A stretch of DNA of 64,000 nt from an uncultured Lachnospiraceae bacterium (GTDB taxonomy: Bacteria > Bacillota > Clostridia > Lachnospirales > Lachnospiraceae): assembly GCA_947565425.1 (NCBI GenBank), contig CANOFW010000015.1, forward strand, positions 1 through 64,000. The letters run 5' to 3'. Positions 1-8,310 of this stretch are shown here, piece by piece (position 1 is the first letter of the stretch; each line of letters opens with the position of its first letter). A model generated the notes under the pieces. The model had not been told where the DNA came from. It saw only the letters and a program-made list of their open reading frames with translations, and ran no database searches. A program made the position numbers and the translations under genes.

Positions 1-14
1 AATTTTTTGTACAG

Positions 15-56
15 AAAAGGAGCTGCGCACTAATTATTTAGTGCGACAGCCCCTTG
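15..56. repeat. Palindromic intergenic repeat, family A copy 1
   Basis: An imperfect palindrome: outer arms AAGGAGCTG (17-25) and CAGCCCCTT (47-55) enclose inner arms CGCACTAA and TTTAGTGCG. A second copy at 10051-10094 keeps the outer arms and changes the inner arm on both sides (GCACG/CGTGC), so base pairing is conserved rather than primary sequence. A degenerate copy lies near 28282. It may act as a terminator or be a small nonautonomous repeat. Confidence 0.6.
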
Positions 57-59
57 AAC

Positions 60-120
60 ACTTTGCCGTGCCGAGCGCAGTCGCTCTAGCGACATATTTC
101 CTCTTGCGCGAGTGCACATA
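60..120. repeat. Palindromic intergenic repeat, family B copy 1
   Basis: Contains a central GTCGCTCTAGCGAC-type hairpin, then CATATTTCCTCTTG and a GCGCGAGTGCAC arm. It matches 52221-52290 over its whole length and 13111-13164 more loosely. It is followed at once by a family D repeat, the same order seen at 52.2-52.35 kb. Family assignment is by comparison within this window only. Confidence 0.6.
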
Positions 121-126
121 ATTGTT

Positions 127-188
127 TTAATCTTATAGGAAGGATACTTTCACGCTTTAGCGTGGCAAGGTCTTTCCTATAAGATTAA
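127..188. repeat. Palindromic intergenic repeat, family D copy 1
   Basis: Two nested stems: outer TTAATCTTATAGGAA pairs with TTCCTATAAGATTAA, and inner CACGC-TTTA-GCGTG forms a hairpin, with a conserved GACAAGG-like segment (here GGCAAGG) on one side only. At least six related full or half copies occur in the window (5356, 52131, 52303, 56064, 57992, 63441). It lies downstream of secA. Confidence 0.75.
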
Positions 189-223
189 GAAGTGCCATGC
201 AACTGCTGCACGGCACTTCTTAA
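185..223 (-). terminator. Probable secA terminator hairpin
   Basis: A perfect 12-bp stem, TTAAGAAGTGCC (185-196) with GGCACTTCTTAA (212-223), lies just beyond the secA stop on its downstream side. The uridine tract on the minus strand is weak, so termination is inferred from the stem and its position. Confidence 0.55.
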
Positions 224-260
224 TTCTATCTATTTTATTCCTTCCGTCTGATTCAACAAC

Positions 261-2825
261 CTATTTCCTGCCGCAACATTGCTTATATTTCTTGCCGCTT
301 CCGCAAGGACAGGGATCGTTCGGATAAACCTTTGCATTTTCTCGCTTCTTGGGGCCTTTGGGACCTGAATCATCACGGTTTGTTCCTGTAACCTTTGCCA
401 CCTGTTCACGCTCTACTTTCTGCTCTATACGCACATGGAACAGAAGGCGTACCGTATCTTCCTGAATATTGGCAATCATACCGTCAAACATATCGTAACC
501 GCTCATCTTATACTCAACCAGCGGATCTCTCTGTCCATATGCCTGCAATCCAATGCCCTGGCGAAGCTGATCCATATCATCAATATGAGCCATCCATTTA
601 CGGTCAATGACTTTTAAGAGAATTACGCGCTCCAACTCACGCACAGCTTCCGGCTCCGGAAATTCTGCTTCCTTCATCTCATAAGCTTTTACCGCCTGTT
701 CCTTCAACTTATGCTTGAGCTCATTGACATTAATTCCCTGCACGTCTTGCGACGTTACCGCATTCAAAGGAATAATCGGAATCAAAAGCTGGTTCAGTTC
801 ATTCAAATCCCACTCATCGCTATCCTGATCTGAGGAAATGCAAGTATCTACGGTATTCTCTACACGGTCTGTAATCATTTTATAGATTACATCGCGCATA
901 CTCTCGCCATCGAGCACTCTACGGCGCTCCGCATAGATAATCTCCCTTTGCTCATTCATAACCTGGTCATATTCCAGCAAATTCTTACGGATACCAAAGT
1001 TATTGCTCTCAATCTTCATCTGCGCTTTCTCAATTGCATTGGTAAGCATCTTATGCTGAATCTGCTCATTCTCCGGCACGCCCAAAGTATTAAACATGTT
1101 CATCAATTTCTCGGAACCAAACAGGCGCATCAGATCGTCTTCCAGTGAAATAAAGAATTTCGATTCTCCCGGGTCGCCCTGCCGCCCGGAACGTCCGCGC
1201 AACTGATTATCAATACGCCGTGACTCATGGCGCTCCGTACCGATAATTTTGAGTCCACCCGCTGCTTTGGAATCATCGTCCAGTTTAATATCTGTACCAC
1301 GCCCCGCCATATTGGTAGCAATGGTAACAGCTCCATGCTGTCCTGCCTCCGCAACAATCTCCGCCTCAATTTCATGGAATTTCGCATTCAATACCTTATG
1401 CTGAATGCCTTCGCGTTTAAGCATACCGCTTAATAACTCAGAAGTCTCAATCGTAATTGTACCCACAAGCACCGGCTGTCCCTTTGCATGGGCTTCCTTA
1501 ATCTCTTCCACCACGGCATGGAATTTCTCTTTCTTAGTCTTATATACCGCATCCTGCAAATCTTTTCTCTGTACCGGCTTATTGGTAGGAATCTCAATTA
1601 CGTCCATACCGTAAATATCACGGAACTCTTTCTCCTCTGTGAGGGCCGTACCGGTCATACCTGCCTTCTTACTATATTTATTAAAGAAATTCTGGAACGT
1701 AATTGTTGCCAGCGTCTTGCTCTCCCGCTTAACCTTCACATGCTCCTTCGCCTCAATTGCCTGGTGAAGCCCATCCGAATAACGGCGCCCCGGCATGATA
1801 CGTCCGGTAAATTCGTCTACGATTACAACTTTCTCGTCCTGCACCACATAATCCTGGTCGCGGAACATCAAGTGGTGCGCGCGCAGCGCCAGAATTATGT
1901 TGTGCTGAATTTCCAGATTTTCCGCATCTGCAAGATTCTCAATGCGAAAAAATTTCTCAACCTTTTTCACACCCTGTTCAGTCAGGCTGACTACTTTATC
2001 TTTCTCATTGACGATAAAGTCTCCGTTTTCCTCGCGTTCCACGCCCATAATAGCGTCCATCTTGCTAAATTCAGGCATGTCCTCGCCACGTACAAGCTGT
2101 CTCGCCAAAATATCACTGGCTTCGTATAGGCTGGTAGATTTACCGCTCTGTCCAGAGATAATCAACGGCGTCCGCGCCTCGTCAATTAACACAGAGTCCA
2201 CCTCGTCAATAATAGCATAATGCAAATCACGCTGTACGAGCTGTTCTTTATAAATCACCATGTTGTCACGCAGATAATCAAAACCCAGCTCATTGTTTGT
2301 CACATACGTGATATCGCAGTTATAAGCTTCACGGCGTTCATCATTGTCCATAGAATTGAGCACAACTCCAACCGTCAGCCCAAGAAATTCATGAACCTTC
2401 CCCATCCACTCCGCATCACGGTTTGCCAGATAATCATTGACCGTGACAATATGCACGCCTTTGCCCTCTAAGGCATTCAGATATGCTGGCAAAGTAGATA
2501 CCAATGTCTTTCCTTCACCTGTCTTCATCTCCGCGATACGTCCCTGGTGCAGAATAATACCGCCGATTAACTGCACACGGTAATGCTCCATACCAATAGA
2601 TCTCCTAGCTGCCTCCCGGACAGTTGCATAAGCCTCTGGAAGAATCTGATCCAGCGTCTCACCATCCTCCAAGCGCTTCTTAAATTCCTTCGTCCTATCT
2701 CTCAACTGTTCATCCGTCAGTTCCATCATAGCGGGACGGTAGGTCTCAATTTTATCCACAATAGGATAAACTCTCTTTAGCTCCCGCTCACTGTGTGTAC
2801 CAAACATTTTACTTATAATACTCAT
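261..2825 (-). CDS. secA: Preprotein translocase ATPase SecA
   Basis: SecA is the cytosolic motor ATPase that drives unfolded secretory proteins through the SecYEG channel. The 854-residue protein has the normal length. It shows the Walker A loop MKTGEGKT near residues 100-108, the DEAD-type motif IIDEVDS near 205, the second helicase domain with [12 protein letters not shown] and [11 protein letters not shown], and the C-terminal zinc site CPCGSG...CC that binds SecB or phospholipid. The ATG at 2825 follows AGGAG eight bases upstream. It stands alone with its own promoter. Repeats A, B and D lie beyond its 3' end. Confidence 0.98.
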   Translation of the reverse strand: MSIISKMFGTHSERELKRVYPIVDKIETYRPAMMELTDEQLRDRTKEFKKRLEDGETLDQILPEAYATVREAARRSIGMEHYRVQLIGGIILHQGRIAEMKTGEGKTLVSTLPAYLNALEGKGVHIVTVNDYLANRDAEWMGKVHEFLGLTVGVVLNSMDNDERREAYNCDITYVTNNELGFDYLRDNMVIYKEQLVQRDLHYAIIDEVDSVLIDEARTPLIISGQSGKSTSLYEASDILARQLVRGEDMPEFSKMDAIMGVEREENGDFIVNEKDKVVSLTEQGVKKVEKFFRIENLADAENLEIQHNIILALRAHHLMFRDQDYVVQDEKVVIVDEFTGRIMPGRRYSDGLHQAIEAKEHVKVKRESKTLATITFQNFFNKYSKKAGMTGTALTEEKEFRDIYGMDVIEIPTNKPVQRKDLQDAVYKTKKEKFHAVVEEIKEAHAKGQPVLVGTITIETSELLSGMLKREGIQHKVLNAKFHEIEAEIVAEAGQHGAVTIATNMAGRGTDIKLDDDSKAAGGLKIIGTERHESRRIDNQLRGRSGRQGDPGESKFFISLEDDLMRLFGSEKLMNMFNTLGVPENEQIQHKMLTNAIEKAQMKIESNNFGIRKNLLEYDQVMNEQREIIYAERRRVLDGESMRDVIYKMITDRVENTVDTCISSDQDSDEWDLNELNQLLIPIIPLNAVTSQDVQGINVNELKHKLKEQAVKAYEMKEAEFPEPEAVRELERVILLKVIDRKWMAHIDDMDQLRQGIGLQAYGQRDPLVEYKMSGYDMFDGMIANIQEDTVRLLFHVRIEQKVEREQVAKVTGTNRDDSGPKGPKKRENAKVYPNDPCPCGSGKKYKQCCGRK

Positions 2826-2896
2826 ATAAATGCTCCTATATTCTTCTGGCAGAATCCTGCCACGTCTTTATCCCGCATACACGGACAACTTCTTGT

Positions 2897-2925
2897 ATTG
2901 TAACACTTTCCATACTGATAAACAA
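2897..2925 (-). promoter_or_regulatory. Probable sigma-A promoter of secA
   Basis: On the minus strand TTGTTT (2925-2920) and TACAAT (2902-2897) are separated by 17 bp, about 70 bp upstream of the secA start. It is divergent from the promoter at 3040-3068. Confidence 0.55.
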
Positions 2926-3039
2926 TACACAATACTATGAACGAATTATGAACTTTTTATAAATTGTCAGAATTTTCTCACGCTTATATATTTTATTTTA
3001 ATTATAAGTATCTTTAATACACTTTTTCCAAAAAACTTA

Positions 3040-3068
3040 TTGACTTTTTTATTTTTGTTAGATATAAT
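3040..3068 (+). promoter_or_regulatory. Near-consensus sigma-A promoter of the 3.1-3.8 kb transcript
   Basis: TTGACT (3040-3045) and TATAAT (3063-3068) are spaced by exactly 17 bp, in an A/T-rich setting. It is one of the best promoters in the window, yet no credible protein gene follows. Transcription should start near 3075. Confidence 0.8.
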
Positions 3069-3102
3069 AAACACATCAAAACAAACAAGAACGAAAGAAC
3101 AG

Positions 3103-3212
3103 GAGGTACAGACCAATCAAAACATAACGAACTACCCCATAATTTAAGAAAGAGAGGTACAGTCCAAAGGGATAACAAATTGATTCACCTCAGAACAAAT
3201 TACAGAGGTACA
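3103..3212 (+). repeat. GAGGTACA(G) motif repeated with 51-nt period
   Basis: GAGGTACAG occurs at 3103-3111 and 3154-3162, and GAGGTACA at 3205-3212, each start exactly 51 nt after the previous one. The intervening sequence is not repeated. A related GAGGTAAGAGTCCAA occurs at 3741-3755, close to the terminator, resembling the second copy (GAGGTACAGTCCAA). The octamer CATAACGA also recurs (near 3123, 3586 and 3608). Confidence 0.75.
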
Positions 3213-3772
3213 AGAGATTTCCAATAAATCTTTGGAAGAAGTTTTACAAACGCAAATGACAGTACTAAAATTTCAGCAATGATGTTCTAATTGCTTTTGA
3301 TAGGAATCCAGATTTCTGGAATGGGAAATTACAATAAGGTTCTTCTCCCGGCTGGCAATAACAGAACGAAGAGATTTCATAGCGGACAAGGATTGATTTA
3401 TCCCAAGCGAAAATCAACACATCCCAATGAAAGATTTAGCGAAATATTACCAACGCGAAAGCATCCGATCTTGTATTTTCGGAATGGAGAAATCGGAGGA
3501 ACGACTCATTCGTATCGAACATGTAAAGCAGAAAACATAGAAATGGCATTTGCAAGAGTTATTATTTCAGAAGAAGGTTTAAACACATAACGAGAAATCC
3601 AAATTTTCATAACGACTCCCTGAAACAGAATGGAAAATAAAAGTATGCACTTCCAGCCGGAAACGTTCAGATATGGATACATACAAAATATTCAGTGGTA
3701 TTAAAAGTTCGGAAAGAAAATGGAAGATTTCAGAAAGAAAGAGGTAAGAGTCCAATGGACAGCATATTATAG

Positions 3773-3812
3773 AAGGCTGCATCAGATAATCAGATATCGG
3801 TGCAGCCTTTTA
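3773..3812 (+). terminator. Rho-independent terminator ending the candidate RNA
   Basis: AAGGCTGCA (3773-3781) pairs with TGCAGCCTT (3801-3809) over 9 bp and is followed by TTTT on the + strand. It could also serve proS from the other side, but the minus-strand side lacks a clean T run. Confidence 0.7.
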
Positions 3813-3835
3813 CTGTGTTCTTCTATTTTTTGTAA

Positions 3836-5278
3836 TTAGTAAGCTTTTCCCCAGTACACAAGCTTATGTGCTGGTTTGCCGCAGCAAACGCAGACATCCG
3901 AAATCGCCGCCTCCTCTTTCATCGGCATACAGCGGGAAGTCGCTGTAGTATCTTCCTTAATCTTATTCTCGCATTCCTCATCGCCACACCACATAGCACG
4001 AATAAATCCCGGTTTATTTTCCACTGCATCCTTAAATGCCGCATAGGACTTCACTTCTGTAATATGGGAATTGAGATGTTCTTTGGCACGCGCATACATA
4101 TCCGCCTGAATAGTTTCAAGCAGCTTTCCTGCTGTCTCTGCTGCCTCCTCTAACGCACACTCAATTTTCTCACGCGTATCACGACGCACTAGCACGTATT
4201 TTCCCGCATCTATATCTTTGGGGCCTAACTCTATACGAATCGGTATGCCACGCATCTCTTGTTCTGAGAATTTCCAGCCCGGGCTCTTCTCGCTGTCATC
4301 CATTTTTACGCGGATTCCGGCTTTGCCTAAAACTTCTTTTAATTCTGCCGCTTTCTGCAATACGCCTTCCTTATGCTGCTGTATGGGTATTACCATTACC
4401 TGTGTAGGTGCAATCCTTGGAGGCAGTACAAGTCCCGAATCGTCCCCGTGAACCATAATGATTGCGCCAATCAGACGGGTAGTCATGCCCCAAGAAGTCT
4501 GATGTACATATTGAAGCTTATTATCACGGTCGGTATACTGTATGTCAAACGCCTTTGCAAAACCATCGCCAAAATTATGGCTAGTGCCAGATTGTAACGC
4601 CTTGCCATCATGCATCAATGCTTCAATGGTATAGGTTGCCTCTGCACCTGCAAACTTTTCCTTCTCTGTCTTTTTACCGCGAATTACAGGCATCGCCAAT
4701 ACTTCCTCACAGAAATCGGCATACAGATTCAGCATTTGAATGGTACGCTCATCAGCTTCCTCGGCAGTTGCATGCGCCGTATGTCCTTCCTGCCACAAGA
4801 ATTCTCTGGAACGCAAAAACGGCCTCGTCTCCTTCTCCCAACGTACGACAGAGCACCACTGATTATAACATTTGGGCAAATCCCGGTAGGATTGAATATC
4901 ATTCGCATAAAAATCACAGAACAAAGTCTCGGACGTTGGCCGGACACACATTCTCTCCTGCAATGGATTCAAGCCCCCATGTGTTACCCAGGCAACTTCT
5001 GGCGCAAACCCTTCTACATGATCCTTTTCCTTCTGCAAAAGGCTTTCGGGAATAAACATGGGCATATAAACATTTTCTACCCCTGTTGCCTTAAATCTTT
5101 TGTCCAATTCATTCTGAATGTTTTCCCAAATCGCATATCCTGCCGGTTTAATCACCATGCACCCCTTGACGCTGGAATAATCAATCAATTCTGCCTTTTT
5201 TACCACATCTGTGTACCATTGTGCAAAATCATCTTCCATAGATGTGATGGCTTCTACTAATTTCTTGTCTTTTGCCAT
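3836..5278 (-). CDS. proS: Prolyl-tRNA synthetase, short archaeal/eukaryotic-type
   Basis: Charges tRNA-Pro with proline in the cytosol. The 480-residue length and absence of the large editing insertion place it in the short archaeal-type ProRS class that many Clostridia carry. Class II core motifs are visible in the first 300 residues ([25 protein letters not shown]), followed by the anticodon-binding domain with LGPKDID. The C-terminal zinc-like domain holds the pair CVCC and ends in tyrosine (WGKAY), typical of this class. The ATG at 5278 has GGAG upstream. A T-box leader controls it (5412-5740). Confidence 0.96.
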   Translation of the reverse strand: MAKDKKLVEAITSMEDDFAQWYTDVVKKAELIDYSSVKGCMVIKPAGYAIWENIQNELDKRFKATGVENVYMPMFIPESLLQKEKDHVEGFAPEVAWVTHGGLNPLQERMCVRPTSETLFCDFYANDIQSYRDLPKCYNQWCSVVRWEKETRPFLRSREFLWQEGHTAHATAEEADERTIQMLNLYADFCEEVLAMPVIRGKKTEKEKFAGAEATYTIEALMHDGKALQSGTSHNFGDGFAKAFDIQYTDRDNKLQYVHQTSWGMTTRLIGAIIMVHGDDSGLVLPPRIAPTQVMVIPIQQHKEGVLQKAAELKEVLGKAGIRVKMDDSEKSPGWKFSEQEMRGIPIRIELGPKDIDAGKYVLVRRDTREKIECALEEAAETAGKLLETIQADMYARAKEHLNSHITEVKSYAAFKDAVENKPGFIRAMWCGDEECENKIKEDTTATSRCMPMKEEAAISDVCVCCGKPAHKLVYWGKAY

Positions 5279-5355
5279 AATTTCATCTCCTTTATTTTTT
5301 TAAATTTTCGCGCGATAAGGTTTTTATACATAATTGTTTTATCTAGCATAATTAT

Positions 5356-5421
5356 TTTTATTCTAGAGGAAAGATACTTTCATGCTTTAGCGTGACAAGG
5401 TTTTTCCTTTAGAATAAAAAA
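5356..5421. repeat. Palindromic repeat, family D copy 2, inside the proS leader
   Basis: Outer arms TTTTTATTCTAGAGGAAAG and CTTTAGAATAAAAA-like flank the conserved core TACTTTCATGCTTTAGCGTGACAAGG. It sits between the T-box terminator and the proS start, so it would be transcribed in the 5' untranslated region. Its A-run overlaps the terminator's T-tract. Confidence 0.7.
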
Positions 5422-5740
5422 ACACCGGCATCCAAATCCCCAAAGGGACCGGAATACCGGCGGTACCACCCTGATTAATGCACATTTGTCATTCTCTCAA
5501 TCACCTTAACGCGGCTCAACGGCGCATCCTCATACGCAGCTCCAAGGCGGGTTCCGAATATTTATATGGGAAATCTCTCACCTGCGATCTCCTCTCTGTG
5601 CATCTTCCTATCCGTACTGTTCCTTTTCAACGCTTGATTCCTATTTATCAGCAATTTCCCTGACATACATCCTCTGAAACATTCCATAATGATATTACCA
5701 CCGTATGTTCAGATAATCTGGAATAACTGCTCTAGCTATA
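5412..5740 (-). promoter_or_regulatory. T-box riboswitch (tRNA-Pro sensing) of proS
   Basis: Read on the minus strand, the leader carries the T-box core GGGTGGTACCGC (RC of 5460-5471), whose UGGU should pair with the ACCA end of uncharged tRNA-Pro. Upstream are Stem I signatures: an AGTA turn (ACAGTACGGA), GGTG, and GAACCC, where CCC is a plausible proline specifier. The core is followed by a terminator at 5414-5462. Uncharged tRNA-Pro should favour the antiterminator and raise proS expression. The specifier choice is inference. Confidence 0.9.
5414..5462 (-). terminator. T-box attenuator terminator
   Basis: GCCGGTATTCC and GGATGCCGG arms with an inner GGTCCC/GGGGATT pairing form a stable hairpin, followed on the minus strand by a run of seven or more T. 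The 5' arm overlaps the T-box core, giving the expected mutually exclusive antiterminator. Confidence 0.85.
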
Positions 5741-5746
5741 ACGGTT

Positions 5747-5775
5747 ATTTTAGGACAAATTTTTCAGTTTGTCAA
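5747..5775 (-). promoter_or_regulatory. Sigma-A promoter of the T-box/proS transcript
   Basis: TTGACA (5775-5770) and TAAAAT (5752-5747) with 17-bp spacing on the minus strand. The -35 box lies within the last codons of the upstream permease gene, so the two transcripts are packed end to end. Confidence 0.8.
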
Positions 5776-6810
5776 GTAAATTTCACGAATCAAAATATAG
5801 GACAGCGGGCCCAAGGCAAATCCCCATAAGCCGTAAATACCAAGCCCCACATATATGCTAACGATAACGGATAAGGGATGCATTCCTAGCTTATTGCCAA
5901 GAAGTTTGGGTTCCAGAATTTCACGCAATAAGCTGCATATCGTATAAATTACCGTATAGATAGCCGCCAACATATACTTTCCCTGCAACATTTCAATCAC
6001 TGCCCAAGGCACAAATATGGTTCCTGTTCCCAAAAACGGCATGGCATCACAAATACCAATCCCACAACCTGTCAGTAATGCATAATCGTTTCCTGACAAG
6101 TATAAGCCAACGACGCATACTGCTGTAATAATCAGCATGATAATCAATTGCGCCTTGATATAAGCGCCTCCCGCCTCATATGTTCTCCGGCATACTCTCA
6201 AGCTCATTTGCCCCAGCGGGTGATTCTCCAAAGATTGTCGTATTTTTCGATAGTCTTTTAAGATCAAAATGGTACTGATAATCACGACAAAACAGATTCC
6301 CACCCAGATAAACACACTTTTGGCATAGGAAATTGTACCATTCATTAAAAGAGGCACTACATTCGTTTTCATATGCTGCATAAGTCCCGGGATCTGCTTT
6401 TGTACACCGTCCTCAATGGTCTCCGCTTTTATGCCAGTAAAGACCTCCACCTGACAGCAACACTCACGAAAAAAATCTCCTGCCTGCCGTTTATATCCAT
6501 CCAGATTATCTACCACCGTTCTGACCTGCATAAGTAATGTTCCCACAAACAAAAACAGTAAAAATCCCAGAACAAGGAACAGAATTCCTACCAACAGTGT
6601 AGACCAGACGCTTCTTTTCCATCTTAATTTTTCTTCCAGCTTTTCTACCAATGGATTTAGCAGCTTTGCTAATAAAAAAGCCATAAAAAAAGGGATTACC
6701 AGCGGCAGCAGCCAACGGAGGCAGACATAAACAGCCAATGTAATCCCGAGAATTTTCCCAATTTTCCGCATACTTTCTTTCATTTCGTTCCGCATGAGAT
6801 AAGTATGCAC
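5764..6810 (-). CDS. YtvI-like AI-2E family transporter/permease
   Basis: A polytopic membrane protein of about 348 residues in the AI-2E transporter (UPF0118) family. It has two N-terminal hydrophobic segments (about 18-55), another at 60-90, a hydrophilic stretch, then a cluster of five or so helices from 160 to the end, including the family-like TGCGIGICDAMPFLGTG and LEPKLLGNKLGMHPL motifs. Clostridial and Bacillus members are often annotated as sporulation membrane protein YtvI, which fits a spore former. Substrate is unknown. The start is uncertain: GTG 6810, or ATG at 6795, 6783 or 6771, with no strong ribosome site. Confidence 0.85.
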   Translation of the reverse strand: MHTYLMRNEMKESMRKIGKILGITLAVYVCLRWLLPLVIPFFMAFLLAKLLNPLVEKLEEKLRWKRSVWSTLLVGILFLVLGFLLFLFVGTLLMQVRTVVDNLDGYKRQAGDFFRECCCQVEVFTGIKAETIEDGVQKQIPGLMQHMKTNVVPLLMNGTISYAKSVFIWVGICFVVIISTILILKDYRKIRQSLENHPLGQMSLRVCRRTYEAGGAYIKAQLIIMLIITAVCVVGLYLSGNDYALLTGCGIGICDAMPFLGTGTIFVPWAVIEMLQGKYMLAAIYTVIYTICSLLREILEPKLLGNKLGMHPLSVIVSIYVGLGIYGLWGFALGPLSYILIREIYLTN

Positions 6811-6839
6811 ATATCTCTCAAATTATATTCTTTTAAAAA

Positions 6840-7598
6840 TCAACCTATATGGTCTTGACAGACAAATTGAAACGCCTGCCCACGCGGTTTAACTTCAAAT
6901 TCCATATTCTTCCCGGTGGTAGGATGTACAAAAGCAATTTTCACTGCGCACAAACCAACCGGAAAATAACCCCAAATAGGACCGGGATTATATTTTCTAT
7001 CACCAATTAACGGATGTCCGGCATGTGCCATTTGTACCCGGATTTGATGATGCCTGCCGGTGTCTAACTGTACACGAACAAGACTGATATCACTGTACGG
7101 CTGTAAACTTTTACTAATTTGTCTATCCTGCTTTCCCATTGGGCCGTCATTGCTAAAATCTTCCGCTTTATATACCCTTTCTACCTCATATTTAAGCCTT
7201 GCGTATTTTGCCCCCTGTGTTCCCTGTTTTACCACCTGAGAAGTGTTCTTCTTCTTATCCTGCAAAAGATAATCCTCCAGCACACCGGTCGGCTCTGCAA
7301 ACACCCCCTGCGCAAGAACAAGATAACATTTACTCATATTCCGTTCCCGGGACTGACGGCTCAACTCCGCTGCCACCCGCTTATTCCTGGCAAATACCAT
7401 GACGCCTTCCACCGGCTGATCCAAACGATGAATCACAAAGACCTGTGTATTCTCTTCTCCTTTCGCTGCAAAATAGTTGCGCAACTGCCCTTCTAAATCC
7501 TGCTGCACTAACTTCGCTGTATGCACAGCAATCCCGGACATTTTACGGCAAACTACCAAATCATTGTCTTCGTAAATAATCTCTACCTTCTGATTCAT
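6840..7598 (-). CDS. RluA-family RNA pseudouridine synthase
   Basis: Converts selected uridines in structured RNA to pseudouridine. The 252-residue protein lacks an S4 domain. It shows the catalytic HRLD motif (HRLDQPVEGVMVFAR) with the essential aspartate, and the later GRHHQIRVQMAHAGHPLIGD signature. HRLDQPVEG is a variation on the common HRLDxxTSG, so substrate (23S rRNA or tRNA) cannot be set. The start at 7598 is chosen because GAGGAG lies eight bases upstream; a longer frame to 7661 would overlap the response regulator gene. Confidence 0.9.
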   Translation of the reverse strand: MNQKVEIIYEDNDLVVCRKMSGIAVHTAKLVQQDLEGQLRNYFAAKGEENTQVFVIHRLDQPVEGVMVFARNKRVAAELSRQSRERNMSKCYLVLAQGVFAEPTGVLEDYLLQDKKKNTSQVVKQGTQGAKYARLKYEVERVYKAEDFSNDGPMGKQDRQISKSLQPYSDISLVRVQLDTGRHHQIRVQMAHAGHPLIGDRKYNPGPIWGYFPVGLCAVKIAFVHPTTGKNMEFEVKPRGQAFQFVCQDHIG

Positions 7599-7620
7599 CA
7601 AAACTCCTCTTCTTGTCAAA

Positions 7621-8310
7621 TTATATTTTAAACCGGTAGCCCACACCCCAAATAGTCTCAATATATTGAGGCTTTGCCGTGTTTAGCTCAATCTTTTCCC
7701 TAATCTTCTTAATATGGACCGTCACTGTCGCAATATCCCCTACCGACTCCAGATCCCAAATTCTGCTAAACAATTCTTCTTTGCTAAATACATGATTCGG
7801 ATTCTGTGCAAGAAATGACAGCAAATCAAATTCCTTGGTAGTAAATTGCTTCTCTTCCTCATTGACCCACACGCGCCTTGCAGTCTTATCAATCTTCAAC
7901 CCGCGTATCTCAATAATATCATTTTCCTGGACATTACTGTTGATTAAGCGCTCATATCGGGAGAGATGCGCTTTTACCCTTGCCACCAGCTCGCTCGGGG
8001 AAAACGGCTTAGTGATATAATCGTCAGCCCCCAACCCAAGCCCGCGTATTTTGTCAATATCATCTTTCTTTGCTGACACCATGAGAATCGGCGTATTTTT
8101 ATTCTCGCGTATTCTTTTACAAATTTCAAATCCATCTACGCCAGGCAGCATTAAGTCCAGTATAAACATATCAAATTCTTCATTTAACGCCCGCACAAGT
8201 CCCTGCTCGCCATCATTTTCCACCTCCACTTCAAAGCCGCTCAATTCCAGGTAGTCTTTCTCCAAGTCGGCAATCGCTACTTCATCCTCGATGATCAATA
8301 ATTTACTCAA
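7621..8310 (-). CDS. OmpR/PhoB-family response regulator
   Basis: A 229-residue two-component regulator: receiver domain (1-120) with acidic pocket EDE at 8-10, phosphoacceptor D52 in FILDLMLPGVDG and the conserved lysine in VSAKK, followed by a winged-helix DNA-binding domain ending in TVTVHIKKIREKI and IWGVGYRFKI. Its start overlaps the end of nothing upstream, but the histidine kinase gene precedes it and overlaps by four bases (ATGA), so the two are co-translated partners. The regulon is not evident from neighbours. Confidence 0.95.
   Translation of the reverse strand: MSKLLIIEDEVAIADLEKDYLELSGFEVEVENDGEQGLVRALNEEFDMFILDLMLPGVDGFEICKRIRENKNTPILMVSAKKDDIDKIRGLGLGADDYITKPFSPSELVARVKAHLSRYERLINSNVQENDIIEIRGLKIDKTARRVWVNEEEKQFTTKEFDLLSFLAQNPNHVFSKEELFSRIWDLESVGDIATVTVHIKKIREKIELNTAKPQYIETIWGVGYRFKI

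Larger units (their letters stand above)
3075..3812 (+). ncRNA. Candidate large structured noncoding RNA (~740 nt), family unknown
   Basis: A strong promoter (3040-3068) and a terminator (3773-3812) delimit a region on the + strand whose sequence is rich in A and G. Reading frames are short, mutually overlapping and lack a ribosome site with a start; the longest (3291-3590) has no recognisable domain. Visible structure: hairpins TTCCAA/TTGGAA (3220-3237), AGCAAT/ATTGCT (3275-3293), TCCAG/CTGGA (3307-3320), TTGATTT/AAATCAA (3393-3417), CCGAT/ATCGG (3465-3495), and a long-range 8-bp complement CCGGCTGG (3348-3355) with CCAGCCGG (3653-3660). The motif GAGGTACA recurs at 51-nt spacing. Size and style recall GOLLD, ROOL or OLE RNAs, but I cannot assign it to any. 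A decayed gene is the alternative. Confidence 0.6.

Noticed and set aside
1488..2129. 213-codon frame antisense to secA
   Set aside because: Lies fully within secA on the other strand, without a ribosome site; the secA protein is intact and conserved.
3291..3590. 99-codon open frame inside the candidate RNA, and a shorter one starting at 3427
   Set aside because: No ribosome site, no recognised domain, and all three frames give similar charged peptides because the strand is A/G-rich. Kept as noncoding, but a decayed gene cannot be excluded.
4610..5260. 216-codon frame antisense to proS
   Set aside because: Shadow of the proS coding region with cysteine/histidine-rich low-quality translation and no start signal.
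5478..5663. 61-codon frame in the T-box leader
   Set aside because: Opposite strand to the riboswitch, no ribosome site; the conserved T-box elements explain the sequence.
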